From Aminicenans sp964648465 (lineage in GTDB: Bacteria; Acidobacteriota; Aminicenantia; Aminicenantales; Aminicenantaceae): a stretch of DNA of 64,000 nt. Positions 27,801 through 34,938 of this stretch are shown here, piece after piece. The stretch spans positions 6,556 to 70,555 of the forward strand of contig CAZYMU010000011.1 in assembly GCA_964648465.1 (NCBI GenBank), read 5' to 3'. Made by a program: the position numbers and the translations under genes. Position 1 is the stretch's first letter; every line of letters starts with the position of its first letter. The notes under the pieces were generated by a model. The model worked only from the letters and a program-made list of their open reading frames with translations. It was not told the DNA's origin and did no database searches.

Positions 27801-28386
27801 TAAATATTTCTTCTAATGGCTTAATTTCTTCTACGATTTTTTCTAAATATGATCCAAAGTATTTAAGATATAAATCTTTATGAGTTTTTTTAAAATATTT
27901 TAAAACTTTTTTCTTGAGTACTTGAAACGACAAGTATTTTTTTAATGAGGAAAATTTTTTACTTCCTATATATATTTCGCGCAATTTCAAACTTAATATC
28001 TTCTCTTCCTGATCCCAATTATGTAAATAAGTCTCCTTCCCATTACTAGTCAAACAATAAGCGACAGGATTAATACCTGTAGGATATTGTTTATTCAACA
28101 CATGCGCATAAAGTTGGGTTTCATTAATAAATTCGGCTGTTATTTTTTCTTTTGGGCTCTTTGCCTCTATTATTAATATTGGAATCCCATGAACTACAAT
28201 TATATAGTCAGGCTTGTATTTCTTTCTTTTCTTCCCTTTTCTAATATAATAGGATTTTATCTCATCCTTAGTTCTAATAAATTCCTTTTTTATTCCTAAT
28301 AAATTTAGAAGCTGAATAATAAAAAATTGTTCCACATCACTTTCATTTTTTAAATTCTCAATATCACAAAAACTATTTTTATCCAT
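24853..28386 (-). CDS. NACHT NTPase with N-terminal PD-(D/E)xK nuclease and C-terminal HEAT repeats (candidate antiphage sensor)
   Basis: A 1177-residue protein with three parts. Residues 15-130 form a type I restriction (HsdR-N)-like nuclease: D60 in KPDY, E74-x-K76 in IEAKSP and Q91 in ETQLYAH. Residues about 235-480 are a NACHT module: Walker A VVLGDSGAGKTTS (about 243-255), Walker B LLIMIDGLNE (about 317-326) and a sensor-like IIVSARSDEYY. From about residue 590 to 1150 it consists of helical HEAT-like repeats that would act as sensor. STAND/NACHT proteins with nuclease effectors are known bacterial antiphage proteins; that role is inferred here. It is intact, AT-rich relative to the flanking housekeeping genes and lies among mobile-element fragments. 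The ribosome site is poor. Confidence 0.85.
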   Translation of the reverse strand: MDKNSFCDIENLKNESDVEQFFIIQLLNLLGIKKEFIRTKDEIKSYYIRKGKKRKKYKPDYIIVVHGIPILIIEAKSPKEKITAEFINETQLYAHVLNKQYPTGINPVAYCLTSNGKETYLHNWDQEEKILSLKLREIYIGSKKFSSLKKYLSFQVLKKKVLKYFKKTHKDLYLKYFGSYLEKIVEEIKPLEEIFIPQKGKIQTPEKPSYKRGWRDITKKEYHKDPISEQKNLLDFFKEHNRLVVLGDSGAGKTTSLERFAYDNAIKILTDGERARLPVLVAVNIFSKNRDIEDLESYICDLLSISPDKYYQLLISGKLLIMIDGLNETSKIERENIIGDIQDLIKEERFRESQIIVSARSDEYYSYSDIFDLPVVEIMKLDDVSIKDYLNKILKKNGEKCFEDLKFYELLDLVRNPLLLSITAAVYKRGDSKNISNIGMLLKEFVSGMLEWELQKVDRKELKNIIFKIFSFIAYLAIENDDFGKINSNVAEELLEQSYKTFSVLEKTKLSEFQKILLTTGILREKNEFWEFYHQLLQEYLASEELCRRDRSNIMEFEDHLLNTKWLQVVYNAIGILEVSKARNIIKKLIDENIFMAADLWKYASNSQLDDLEPILILKLKNICDNWKNDEISCMQAVRALGRIGTPKAIQIIVKILNELNDRDFDQRGILMVAAKTAATFQINEAIDPLIALSKKESPQLVRKIYTSCVASMKTSVVEDKLIKDLKNSLEKGEFPPWSILYLIGYLKIDKSLPDLLELLHKSYEKRNDYIFTYASYSIYSIDKKVIENEIKIILESNSTEDEWLENIVSIIGELKLRLFIPLLIKYLNHNCDDENYRLSYLAQHALEKMKNLDDYLNQLLEMLQSNKKNLQWRSLLLLDRTTSYDALPEAIDLISSEDEGIMWAAYSVIMKSNINDLEKDVVELILDDLSTGSFRRREMAAITCGKLGIDGARKPILDFLKESYSNLWDLRDKNEEKSKIHKLEHTINQLIFALGELKAEESIEYLIKILKEFPKRRFETIIGETIKKIGSLKYIEEIEGLLKIDENRWWIAFTAGDILSELFLSKKLEDLILNLLESKEYHFIRHACKLAKKLYNKEKIISKMFEILEPLYDDYNFNPLIQVVDTLTEIANISYLEKAEEIRNSSKKYLSSIGKHLIYNFHVTAGLMPLPQYEIR

Positions 28387-28516
28387 CTTATGAATTTAAT
28401 ATTACTCTTTTTGGCTCTTCTCCCATTTGTGTGGGTAGAACAAATTGATTTAAGAGCAAATGATATATAAAATTACCTCTAGAAGCAACCAAAAAAATTC
28501 ATTTCTGGAGGTAGAT

Positions 28517-28660
28517 ATGAAAGATACTTCTTTTTTCCAGAGGATTCTTCATTTAGGAGATTCCTGGAAAGTGACATCAATGGAGTGCGATGATGAAACA
28601 AAGACCATACGCATCAGGGTGGAATTTGTTAGAGGTTTGAAGTTTCCATATCAAATCTGT
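28517..28660 (+). pseudogene. ISL3-family transposase, N-terminal fragment
   Basis: An ATG at 28517 with GGAGGT 4 bp upstream begins MKDTSFFQRILHLGDSWKV, followed by MECDDETKTIRIRVEF and a degraded FPYQICV where ISL3 transposases have FPCPICG. After about 48 codons the homology stops exactly where repeat A begins. The frame runs on without homology to 28825. It is a transposase scrap cut by repeat A. Confidence 0.65.
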
Positions 28661-28847
28661 GTAAATTTGAAGCTTGGCTGCACTAACTTTTTGAATTCAC
28701 AAAAGATGATCTCAAAATTCCCCTCATTCTTGGTCTTAGATCAGCAATTTTACAGCCAAAAACGCCGCTCTAAGAATAAGAATTCCTATGTTAACTATAA
28801 ATTCATACGATCAGCATACATCTAAAATCCGAGGAACCAGATAGAAA
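28661..28847. repeat. Repeat A, copy 1
   Basis: First of five dispersed copies of an approximately 185-bp sequence starting GTAAATTTGAAGCTTGGCTG and ending near GAACCAGATAGAA. It follows the ISL3 fragment and runs into ATPase-derived sequence. Other copies: 32243-32427, 32890-33074, 36139-36251 and 37906-37973. Confidence 0.85.
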
Positions 28848-28970
28848 GGAACGGAGGTTAATTTATATATATTCCCCCGGTAAAAATCATCCAGATCTTT
28901 AAGATTAATAAATTCCTCACTGATTTGGACAACGGGAATATTATTCAAGATACTTGAGTCTTTATGATGG
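28848..28970 (-). pseudogene. Mosaic scraps of AAA/DUF4143 ATPase genes
   Basis: Three adjacent pieces match the two ATPase genes of this window. 28848-28877 corresponds to the C-terminal codons of the gene at 33039-34376. 28878-28917 matches the interior of the same gene (about 33377-33418). 28921-28970 matches the C-terminal region of the other ATPase gene (about 36366-36420). Intervening segments are deleted, so this is a fused remnant. No product is expected. Confidence 0.7.
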
Positions 28971-29054
28971 TGTTTGTCAAAGGGAAAAAATAAGTAATGT
29001 GTCCCCCGAATTTAAAAGATTGAATTCTTAAAGCATTTATCTTATATTTCTTAT
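28904..29054. repeat. Repeat B, copy 1
   Basis: An approximately 150-bp sequence, about 90 percent identical to 34593-34743 by eye. It starts within ATPase-derived sequence and continues through the shared non-coding stretch AAGTAATGTGTCCCCCGAAT. It ends just before the recombinase remnant. Confidence 0.8.
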
Positions 29055-29073
29055 AAGAAGAAAATTAAATATT

Positions 29074-29363
29074 ATGGTCCCTATGAATCCTTCCGTTAAT
29101 AGAAATAGTGAAAAACTATTTGAGGATTTAAGGAGGGAAATGCTATCAAGGAAATACAGCCCAAAGACAATCAAAACCTACATTCATTACAATAAAGATT
29201 TTATTAATCTTACTCGAAGGGAACCGATCTCAGATATATACAGGAGCTATTAGGACACAAGAGCAGTAAAACCACAGAAATCCATATACATGTGAGTAAT
29301 AGGGATTTAAAGAAGATAAAAAGTCCATTAGACAATATAAAAGTAGTTAAGGGGAATTTATGA
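29074..29363 (+). pseudogene. Tyrosine recombinase (integron-integrase/Xer-like), internally deleted and active-site mutated
   Basis: From ATG 29074 the frame gives the core-binding start KLFEDLRREMLSRKYSPKTI, then KTYIHYNKDFINLTRREPIS, about 52 residues. At about 29238 homology jumps, in another frame, to the recombinase C-terminus YIQELLGHKSSKTTEI and SNRDLKKIKSPLDNI, ending at TGA 29361-29363. Roughly 200 residues with the catalytic Arg/Lys/His region are missing. The nucleophile position, normally I-Y-T-H-V, reads IHIHV, so the catalytic Tyr is lost as well. The SPLD-type C-terminus is common in integron integrases but also in other Xer-like recombinases. It sits 56 bp before an attC-type recombination site. 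Confidence 0.8.
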
Positions 29364-29419
29364 AGAAAAAATTTATTCTATGATAAGGATGCATATGCAA
29401 TACTGTCGGATATAAACAA

Positions 29420-29426
29420 GTTAGGC
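29420..29426 (+). other. Integron-type recombination core site, left cassette boundary
   Basis: GTTAGGC here is identical to the R' core of the attC site at 31997-32003. In integrons, crossover occurs between G and TT, so this would be the left end of the inserted cassette (attI-like or preceding attC half). No second-arm partner is evident immediately upstream. Confidence 0.6.
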
Positions 29427-29477
29427 AACATTTTAAAAGATAGATGTTTAAACAACAAAAGTTAGGAGGTCAGTGCT

Positions 29478-31298
29478 ATGAAAAAAAGGCCAGTGAATCT
29501 TGAAAGAAGCGATGCTAACATTGCTGAACAATATTCCAATATTTATGAAGGACTACAAAAAGATGCTGCTCAGAATTCGTGGGATGCACGTACCACTAAA
29601 AAAGGTAAGGATTGGATGTTGCTTTTCAAATATATTCATGAACGGGAGATTTTGGTTATTGAAGATTTCGGCACAACAGGAATGGATTCAGAAAAGTGGC
29701 TTGCTTATCAGAGTTTGTGGGATACTTCAAAAATTGATGAAGAAACTCTTGGTGCAAGAGGACAAGGAAAGTTTTTGTTTCATTATTTTTCTAAAGATAA
29801 GACTGTTTTGACAGAAACAATTGATGGGTATGGGACTTACAAATTCTCTTATGGAACAGCTGAGGAATGGGATGATGAAACCAAAAAACTTCAAGATTTT
29901 ATTCCAGGAGCATCTTCACTGGGCCATCAGGGAACGCGTATATGGATAATGAACATCAAGCCAGAATTTAAAGATCAACTACTTGATTACAGACTATTTA
30001 TGAAATACATAGTCTCCACATGGTGGGAAATTATACGAAACTATGGAGTTCCCTTTATTGTTAATTTTGATGGGGTAGAAAGACAGGTAAATTCACTTGA
30101 CTTACCTGGGGTTCAAAAAAAGAAACATTTTCAGAATGAAAGAATAAAAAATCTTGGGAAAATCCGCAATTTAGTTTTGCGATATTGTAAAGAAGACGTT
30201 CCCGAAGAATTTAGAGGAATTGCCATACAAAGAGGTGGTATGACTATTCTAAGGCTTCCGATCAGTGCAGAGGAGTCTATAAAAAACAGAATTTATGGTT
30301 ATTGCAATTTTGACGATGATTTAGAAGGGGAACTCAAAAAGTGTGAAATGCCAAATCACTTTGGTTTTTTCAATAGAAAAGCGTGGAACCACGCCAGAGA
30401 GTATGTTAGAAGAAAAATAGATGATTTTCTACTTGAGATAACGCCAAAAAAAGGAAAGAAAGTAGAAATTGCACAAAATATTCTTGATCAAGCAGTAAGA
30501 CTTGTAAATGACTTAGTGAGAGAATATGCTCCAGAATTACTTACCGGACCACCGGCAGAAGGTGGAAAAAGAAGAAAACCTATGGAACCAGTTGAATCAA
30601 GAGAGGTAACTCCCGTACGTATCGACCTATTCAGGCCTAACCAACGTAAATTTGAATATAATGAGACCCTTCTTATAGACTGTGAAATTGCAAACGATAC
30701 AAGCAGTGAGAAGAATTTGCTTTTTAAACTCAATATCACACACGCTAATGGTACTGAAAAGCATAAATCCAGATATACTCTGCGCATACCTCCAGAGAGT
30801 AGAAAAAAGATAGATATTCAACTAATTGACTTTGATGAAGAAAAGGATAATCCTGGTAAATATATTTCAGAAGGAATTCTTTTTGACAAGGATACGAATG
30901 AACAACTTCAAAAGAGAAAATTTGAATTTTACCTACATGAAGAACCGCCTAAGAAAGGTAAGGCGTTTGTGGCAAAATTTGATTTTCTTTTTGGCAAAAA
31001 ACCTGATGGCACTTTGCAATATTTTGCAAAATGGAAAAATCTTCCGATAAATGAAAAAGGAACTGTATGGGTAGTATGGGATTATTCTGAATTTGTTAGA
31101 TTAAGAGAACTTGCTGGAACAAAAAAAGCAAAAAACAGAGAAATTCTTCTCTACTGCGCTCGTTGTGGCTTTGATGAAGTTCTTCGGAAATTACTTGAAT
31201 TACGATACGTAGATAATACACTAGATCCTGATAAAATTAAAGAAGTTAAAAATTTATGTGATGAAATGTTGTATGAGGCATCTTTAAGAACATCATAG
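29478..31298 (+). CDS. GHKL-type ATP-binding protein of an integron cassette (unknown system)
   Basis: A 606-residue protein. The N-terminal domain is GHKL (HATPase_c)-like: N-box KDAAQNSWDA (D29 in the usual Glu position, N33, D36), G1 box EDFGTTGM (D63, G65) and G2 box LGARGQGKFLF (G92, G95, G97). This is the fold of Hsp90, MutL, gyrase B and several antiphage ATPases. Residues about 180-350 are mixed alpha/beta; about 385-490 look like a beta-sandwich, and a basic C-terminal domain (about 500-600) follows. AGGAGG lies 7 bp before ATG. The next gene starts 7 bp after its stop. No transducer, kinase or topoisomerase motif is seen, so the function is unknown; a defence role is inferred from context. 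Confidence 0.75.
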   Translation: MKKRPVNLERSDANIAEQYSNIYEGLQKDAAQNSWDARTTKKGKDWMLLFKYIHEREILVIEDFGTTGMDSEKWLAYQSLWDTSKIDEETLGARGQGKFLFHYFSKDKTVLTETIDGYGTYKFSYGTAEEWDDETKKLQDFIPGASSLGHQGTRIWIMNIKPEFKDQLLDYRLFMKYIVSTWWEIIRNYGVPFIVNFDGVERQVNSLDLPGVQKKKHFQNERIKNLGKIRNLVLRYCKEDVPEEFRGIAIQRGGMTILRLPISAEESIKNRIYGYCNFDDDLEGELKKCEMPNHFGFFNRKAWNHAREYVRRKIDDFLLEITPKKGKKVEIAQNILDQAVRLVNDLVREYAPELLTGPPAEGGKRRKPMEPVESREVTPVRIDLFRPNQRKFEYNETLLIDCEIANDTSSEKNLLFKLNITHANGTEKHKSRYTLRIPPESRKKIDIQLIDFDEEKDNPGKYISEGILFDKDTNEQLQKRKFEFYLHEEPPKKGKAFVAKFDFLFGKKPDGTLQYFAKWKNLPINEKGTVWVVWDYSEFVRLRELAGTKKAKNREILLYCARCGFDEVLRKLLELRYVDNTLDPDKIKEVKNLCDEMLYEASLRTS

Positions 31299-31305
31299 GT
31301 GGAAT

Positions 31306-31881
31306 ATGGTCGTAAGGAAGAAAAAAATAAAAGTCGATGGTAAAGAGATAGAAGTTGACGCTTTCGATACATCACTAATTCCGGGCAGTGGGAAAGAGGA
31401 AAAAGCAATAGAATACCTTTTGAAAGAAGAAGAAATAGAAAACGAAATTAAAAATGTGGTAGAGAAAATTAAAAAGATATCTGAAAGACACCCCAATATG
31501 CACAAGAACACTTTATATTACTACGAAGTTGGAAAAGTGCTCCAATTCGTAGACAAAAAGAAATTTACTAATGAAAGAGGAAAAATATGGCAACGTCTTG
31601 CTTATGATCTTGAACCAGAAATTTTTGGTGAGAAAAAGAAGAATTCTACTGAGGCAAAACGGTATCCTGAATTTATGTATCTCTTAGCAAAAGTGGATAA
31701 AAAGTATTTAAGCAAGGTGAGTTGGGATCAATGGTATGAAATATTAAAATTCAAAGATATCTACAAATACGAGAATTTTTTGGTACAAGTTTTGTCTGAG
31801 TGTACATATAATAATTTGTCAGGCATCCCATTGCGCAACAAAATTAAAAAGTTAAGAAAACTTACGAAGCGCCGCAAATGA
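31306..31881 (+). CDS. Small basic protein, partner of the cassette GHKL ATPase; unknown family
   Basis: A 191-residue, lysine- and glutamate-rich, mostly helical protein with no membrane segment. A beta-rich start (VVRKKKIKVDGKEIEVDAFD) is followed by a coiled-coil-like region (residues 40-65) and a basic C-terminus ending KLRKLTKRRK, suggesting nucleic-acid binding. AGGTGG precedes the ATG and only 7 bp separate it from the upstream ATPase stop, so the two are co-translated. It is enclosed in the same cassette. I do not recognise the family. Confidence 0.7.
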   Translation: MVVRKKKIKVDGKEIEVDAFDTSLIPGSGKEEKAIEYLLKEEEIENEIKNVVEKIKKISERHPNMHKNTLYYYEVGKVLQFVDKKKFTNERGKIWQRLAYDLEPEIFGEKKKNSTEAKRYPEFMYLLAKVDKKYLSKVSWDQWYEILKFKDIYKYENFLVQVLSECTYNNLSGIPLRNKIKKLRKLTKRRK

Positions 31882-31913
31882 AAAACAAAATCAACATCTC
31901 TGGACAAAACGAT

Positions 31914-32004
31914 CGCCTAACACAGCATAAAAGGTTTGTGCCTTACGGCACTCACCCAAATTTTTGCTTAGCAAAAACTTCTTTTATGCTCTGAACGTTA
32001 GGCG
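31914..32004 (+). other. attC: attC recombination site (59-base element)
   Basis: The outer arms CGCCTAAC (31914-31921) and GTTAGGCG (31997-32004) are perfect inverted repeats containing the R'' core GCCTAAC and R' core GTTAGGC. Inside them AGCATAAAAG (31924-31933) pairs perfectly with CTTTTATGCT (31981-31990). The spacer lengths differ (2 versus 6 nt), giving the asymmetric bulge typical of attC. The central variable region contains two further perfect hairpins, GTGCC-TTAC-GGCAC and TTTTTGC-TTA-GCAAAAA. Length (91 bp), arm order and cores all match integron attC sites, which recombine as folded single strands. Confidence 0.88.
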
Positions 32005-32013
32005 AAATCCCCA

Positions 32014-32250
32014 AGTTATTATGGTGATAGGAATATAGATATAAATAAAGTAAAAGAAGTCTTAAAAAGAGTCGCAACCTCACTTCCAGCAGGTATCCCT
32101 TATATTGGAAGTGTATATAGTCAATATCTTTCTCAATTAAGTCCCAAGGAACAAATTGAGTTTTATGAAGTATTAGTTGAAATAATGAGAACATCGGAGG
32201 ATCAAATTAATATTTTAAGAGACGATTTACAAAATATTGAAGAAATTTGA
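32014..32250 (+). pseudogene. Start-less open frame after attC, cut by repeat A
   Basis: An open frame of about 78 codons with no usable start (its only ATG is late) reads KVKEVLKRVATSLPAGIPYI and LSPKEQIEFYEVLVEIMRTS. Its TGA stop lies inside the first bases of repeat A copy 2. It looks like a slice of the next cassette gene, lacking both ends. No family is recognised. Confidence 0.45.
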
Positions 32251-32427
32251 GGTTTGGCTGAACTAACTTTTTGAATTCCCAGAAGATGATCTCAAAATTC
32301 CCCTCATTCTTGGCTTCAGATCAGCAATTTTACAGCCAAAAAAGGCCGCTCTAAGAATAAGAATTCCGATGTTAACTATAAATTCATACGATCAGCATAA
32401 ATCTAAAATCCGAGGAACCAGATAGAA
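32243..32427. repeat. Repeat A, copy 2
   Basis: Full-length copy, with AAATTTGAGGTTTGGCTG at its left end and a sharp divergence after AGATAGAA at the right. It separates the cassette remnant from about 240 bp (32428-32671) in which I see no gene or structure. Confidence 0.85.
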
Positions 32428-32671
32428 CCGCACTCCATCTTCCATAAATCCTAACTGCCGATCATGCAGGAAAGTCGATCACCCGATTCTTCCAGGCGGG
32501 TTGGAAATCTATCCATTTACTGAAGTCACTCAGTATCTATCTTGATTCTTGAAAGACATATCAAATCCTTGAGAAGGGAACACCTAATCGTTCTTAAAAA
32601 GTCTTGCGATTGCAGTCCACTTGAGTTGAAATTTTTTTCTATTTACATTATATTTCCAACAAAAGACAAAA

Positions 32672-32887
32672 TTGTCCATTTTTGGAAATAAAATGATTTG
32701 GCCGATCTTAAAAGAGAAGGCGAAAGAACAAGGGTTGCCTCTTAGTACAGTTGTTGAGGAAGTCCTTCACCTAGTTGTGCTGGATGTTCTTTTTGCTATG
32801 ACGGGCAGCCAATCCGTCTGTTTTCAAGGCGGAACGAGCATTCATCTTCTTTATGGAGGATATCGTTATTCGGAGGATTTAGTCTAA
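32672..32887 (+). pseudogene. AbiEii-like nucleotidyltransferase toxin, N-terminal fragment
   Basis: A 71-codon open frame ending VCFQGGTSIHLLYGGYRYSEDL matches the start of AbiEii/AbiGii (nucleotidyltransferase) toxins, whose motif is F-x-G-G-T-x-L ... RYSEDLDF. The chain stops right at the point where the catalytic Asp pair should continue, 3 bp before repeat A copy 3. The start is TTG or ATG near 32672-32693. No AbiEi antitoxin gene is present. A non-functional scrap. Confidence 0.7.
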
Positions 32888-32889
32888 GA

Positions 32890-33074
32890 GTAAATTTGAA
32901 GTTTGGCTGCACTAACTTTTTGAATATACAAAAGATGATCTCAAAATTACCCTCATTCTTGGCTTAAATCATCAATTTTACAGCCAAAAACGCCGCTCTA
33001 AGAATATGAATTCCGATGTTAACTATAAATTCGTACGATCAGCATACATCTAAAATCCGAGGAACCAGATAGAA
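32890..33074. repeat. Repeat A, copy 3
   Basis: Full-length copy whose right end overlaps the last 12 codons of the convergent ATPase gene (stop at 33039-33041). On its left it truncates the AbiEii fragment. Confidence 0.85.
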
Positions 33075-34376
33075 AGGAATGGAGGTTAATTTATATATAT
33101 TTCCCCATATTTTGACTTTCTCTGTTTTTAGTTGGCCACTGTATATCCGTACAAGCCGGTGATTTTTTACTCTGTCGGCAAAACTATAAAGAGATCTTAA
33201 TCTTCCTGCTCTGCCAGATTTTACTTCTATCCCTAAAATTCTTCCACTTACTTGAAAACAGAAATCAACTTCTGCGGTACCTTCTTGCTTTCCCTTTGCC
33301 CAATACAAAAGGACAGGAATATGATTTGTAAACTGCGCAAGAATATTTTGTCCTACAACCTGTTCTGCGATTCTTCCCTGGTAAAAATCATCAAGATCTT
33401 TAAGATTAATAAATTCCTCTTGGACACCCATTCGATGATTCACAAGTCCAACATCAAGGAAGAGAAGTTTCTTAGGTCTTTTTCTCTGCCCAATTAAAGG
33501 GACTTCTTCTGATTTTGTTGCTTGAACCTGATAAACCAACATGACCTTCTCCAGAATATCAAATGCTGCGCTCATTTCTCTGCTTCTGAAATTCGATTCG
33601 CCAAATTTTTCATAGGTGACGGTCATCCCTGCAAACAGAGGAGCATGCTCAATTACATAGTTCAGATACTTCGAGTTGGCCAGGGATGAGTATTTATAAA
33701 CGTCTTCCGAATAACTTGTGAAAAGCGAAGAATAAACGGATTTAAGGCTGTCTATACTCTGATTTTCAATATATACTTTTACGACCTCAGGCATCCCCCC
33801 AATCATTGTGTATTCATAAAAATGCCTCAACCCTTCATGATGAATGGCGTCAGGAATTTTTTCCTTTAAAGAAATGGACTTTAAAAAATTTAAAAGCTCG
33901 GTCTCTTTTTGTGCTTCTAAATACTCAAAAAAATCAAGAGGATAAACATAGGCATATTCTATCCTTCCAACGGGAAGCGCAAATCCTTCTCTTTCAATCT
34001 TTGCCTGGAATAATGAGCCGGCAGCGATGACGTGAAGATTTGGCTTCTCCTCATAAAAATATCTTAAAAGCTTCATTAAAGATGGAGAGTTCTGAATTTC
34101 ATCAATAAAAACTAAAGTTTTACCGGGTGCAATCTTCTGATGAAATTTAATTTGGATAATCTTTTCAAAGTCATAGAGGGAAATTTCCTCTCTGAATAAT
34201 CGTAAGTGTTCGATATTATCCAGGTTCAAATGTATTAAATTTTTAAAATATTTCTTCCCGAACATTAAAACTGCTGAAGTTTTTCCTACTTGACGTGCTC
34301 CTCTTAATACTAAAGGTTTTCTCCCTTTTTTATCTTTCCATTCGATCAGATAATCAATAATTTTTCTCGGAAACAT
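33039..34376 (-). CDS. AAA ATPase with DUF4143 nuclease-like C-terminus (copy 1)
   Basis: A 445-residue protein. Walker A GARQVGKTSA (about residues 26-35) and Walker B TLVFIDEIQNSP (about 88-99) define the AAA_14 domain; a DUF4143 region from about residue 205 includes TAEVDFCFQVSGRILGIEVKSG, a PD-(D/E)xK-like pattern (D and E-x-K). These proteins are widespread in variable chromosome regions and their biological role is unsettled. AAAGGAGGAGGG directly precedes ATG. The gene is flanked by repeat A at its 3' end and repeat C about 110 bp upstream, the same arrangement as the second ATPase. It appears intact. Confidence 0.85.
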   Translation of the reverse strand: MFPRKIIDYLIEWKDKKGRKPLVLRGARQVGKTSAVLMFGKKYFKNLIHLNLDNIEHLRLFREEISLYDFEKIIQIKFHQKIAPGKTLVFIDEIQNSPSLMKLLRYFYEEKPNLHVIAAGSLFQAKIEREGFALPVGRIEYAYVYPLDFFEYLEAQKETELLNFLKSISLKEKIPDAIHHEGLRHFYEYTMIGGMPEVVKVYIENQSIDSLKSVYSSLFTSYSEDVYKYSSLANSKYLNYVIEHAPLFAGMTVTYEKFGESNFRSREMSAAFDILEKVMLVYQVQATKSEEVPLIGQRKRPKKLLFLDVGLVNHRMGVQEEFINLKDLDDFYQGRIAEQVVGQNILAQFTNHIPVLLYWAKGKQEGTAEVDFCFQVSGRILGIEVKSGRAGRLRSLYSFADRVKNHRLVRIYSGQLKTEKVKIWGNIYKLTSIPFYLVPRILDVC

Positions 34377-34484
34377 CCCTCCTCCTTTGTTAGATACACA
34401 TACATATATTTATGCTATTTTATTTCAAATAATATCTAAAGTTAGTGCTAATATAATACACATACTGCATAATGTCAATATATA

Positions 34485-34584
34485 TTTAAGAAATATTTAG
34501 GTTAAGGCAGTATAATAAGGATTCAAAGTTGTGGAATCAAAAAATAGAAGCAGCATATGTCATCAATGGAAGTATCAGGCCTTA
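34485..34584. repeat. Repeat C, copy 1
   Basis: A 100-bp sequence (TTTAAGAAATATTTAGGTTA to GTATCAGGCCTTA) about 90 percent identical by eye to 37651-37750. It lies 109 bp upstream of the start of ATPase copy 1, on its 5' side. Confidence 0.82.
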
Positions 34585-34592
34585 TTTTTAAT

Positions 34593-34743
34593 ATTAATAA
34601 ATTCCTCAGTGATTTGGACAACAGGAATCTTATTCAAGATACTTGAGTGTTTATAATGGAGTTTGTCAAAGGAGTAAAATAAGTAATGTGTCCCCCGAAT
34701 TTAAAACATTGAATTCTTAAAGAATTTATCTTATATTTCTTAT
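34593..34743. repeat. Repeat B, copy 2
   Basis: Second copy of the 150-bp sequence at 28904-29054, directly following repeat C copy 1. It carries a fragment of DUF4143 ATPase coding sequence and truncates the short open frame that follows. Confidence 0.8.
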
Positions 34744-34749
34744 GAGCTG

Positions 34750-34938
34750 ATGGACTATCTACTAAAGCACCCAGGACTGAAGGAGAAAGGCATTCCGGCA
34801 TTTCTGGGTAAGCTGGAATATTGGGATGCCTTAGGGTCTGCCGTAGAGGATTATGCCGGCAAGAATGCCAAAGAGGCGGATACGCTTATAAAACGTTATC
34901 AGAAGTTTGCTGAGGAATGGATCACACCTCGGTTCTAA
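34750..34938 (+). pseudogene. C-terminal fragment of an unidentified protein
   Basis: 62 codons beginning right at the edge of repeat B (KHPGLKEKGIPAFLGKLEYW ... FAEEWITPRF). It reads like the conserved C-terminal end of a soluble enzyme rather than a complete small protein: helical, no ribosome site and no signal. It overlaps the next gene's start by 22 bp. Family not recognised. Confidence 0.45.

Larger units (their letters stand above)
29421..31997 (+). mobile_element. Integron gene cassette carrying two genes
   Basis: Bounded by the core site GTTAGGC at 29420-29426 and the attC site at 31914-32004, this 2.58-kb unit contains two same-strand, tightly spaced genes with their own ribosome sites and almost no spare sequence, as is typical for cassettes. 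Both genes end before attC; 32 bp separate the second stop from the first attC arm. Most cassettes carry one gene, so a two-gene cassette suggests a functional pair. Confidence 0.7.
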
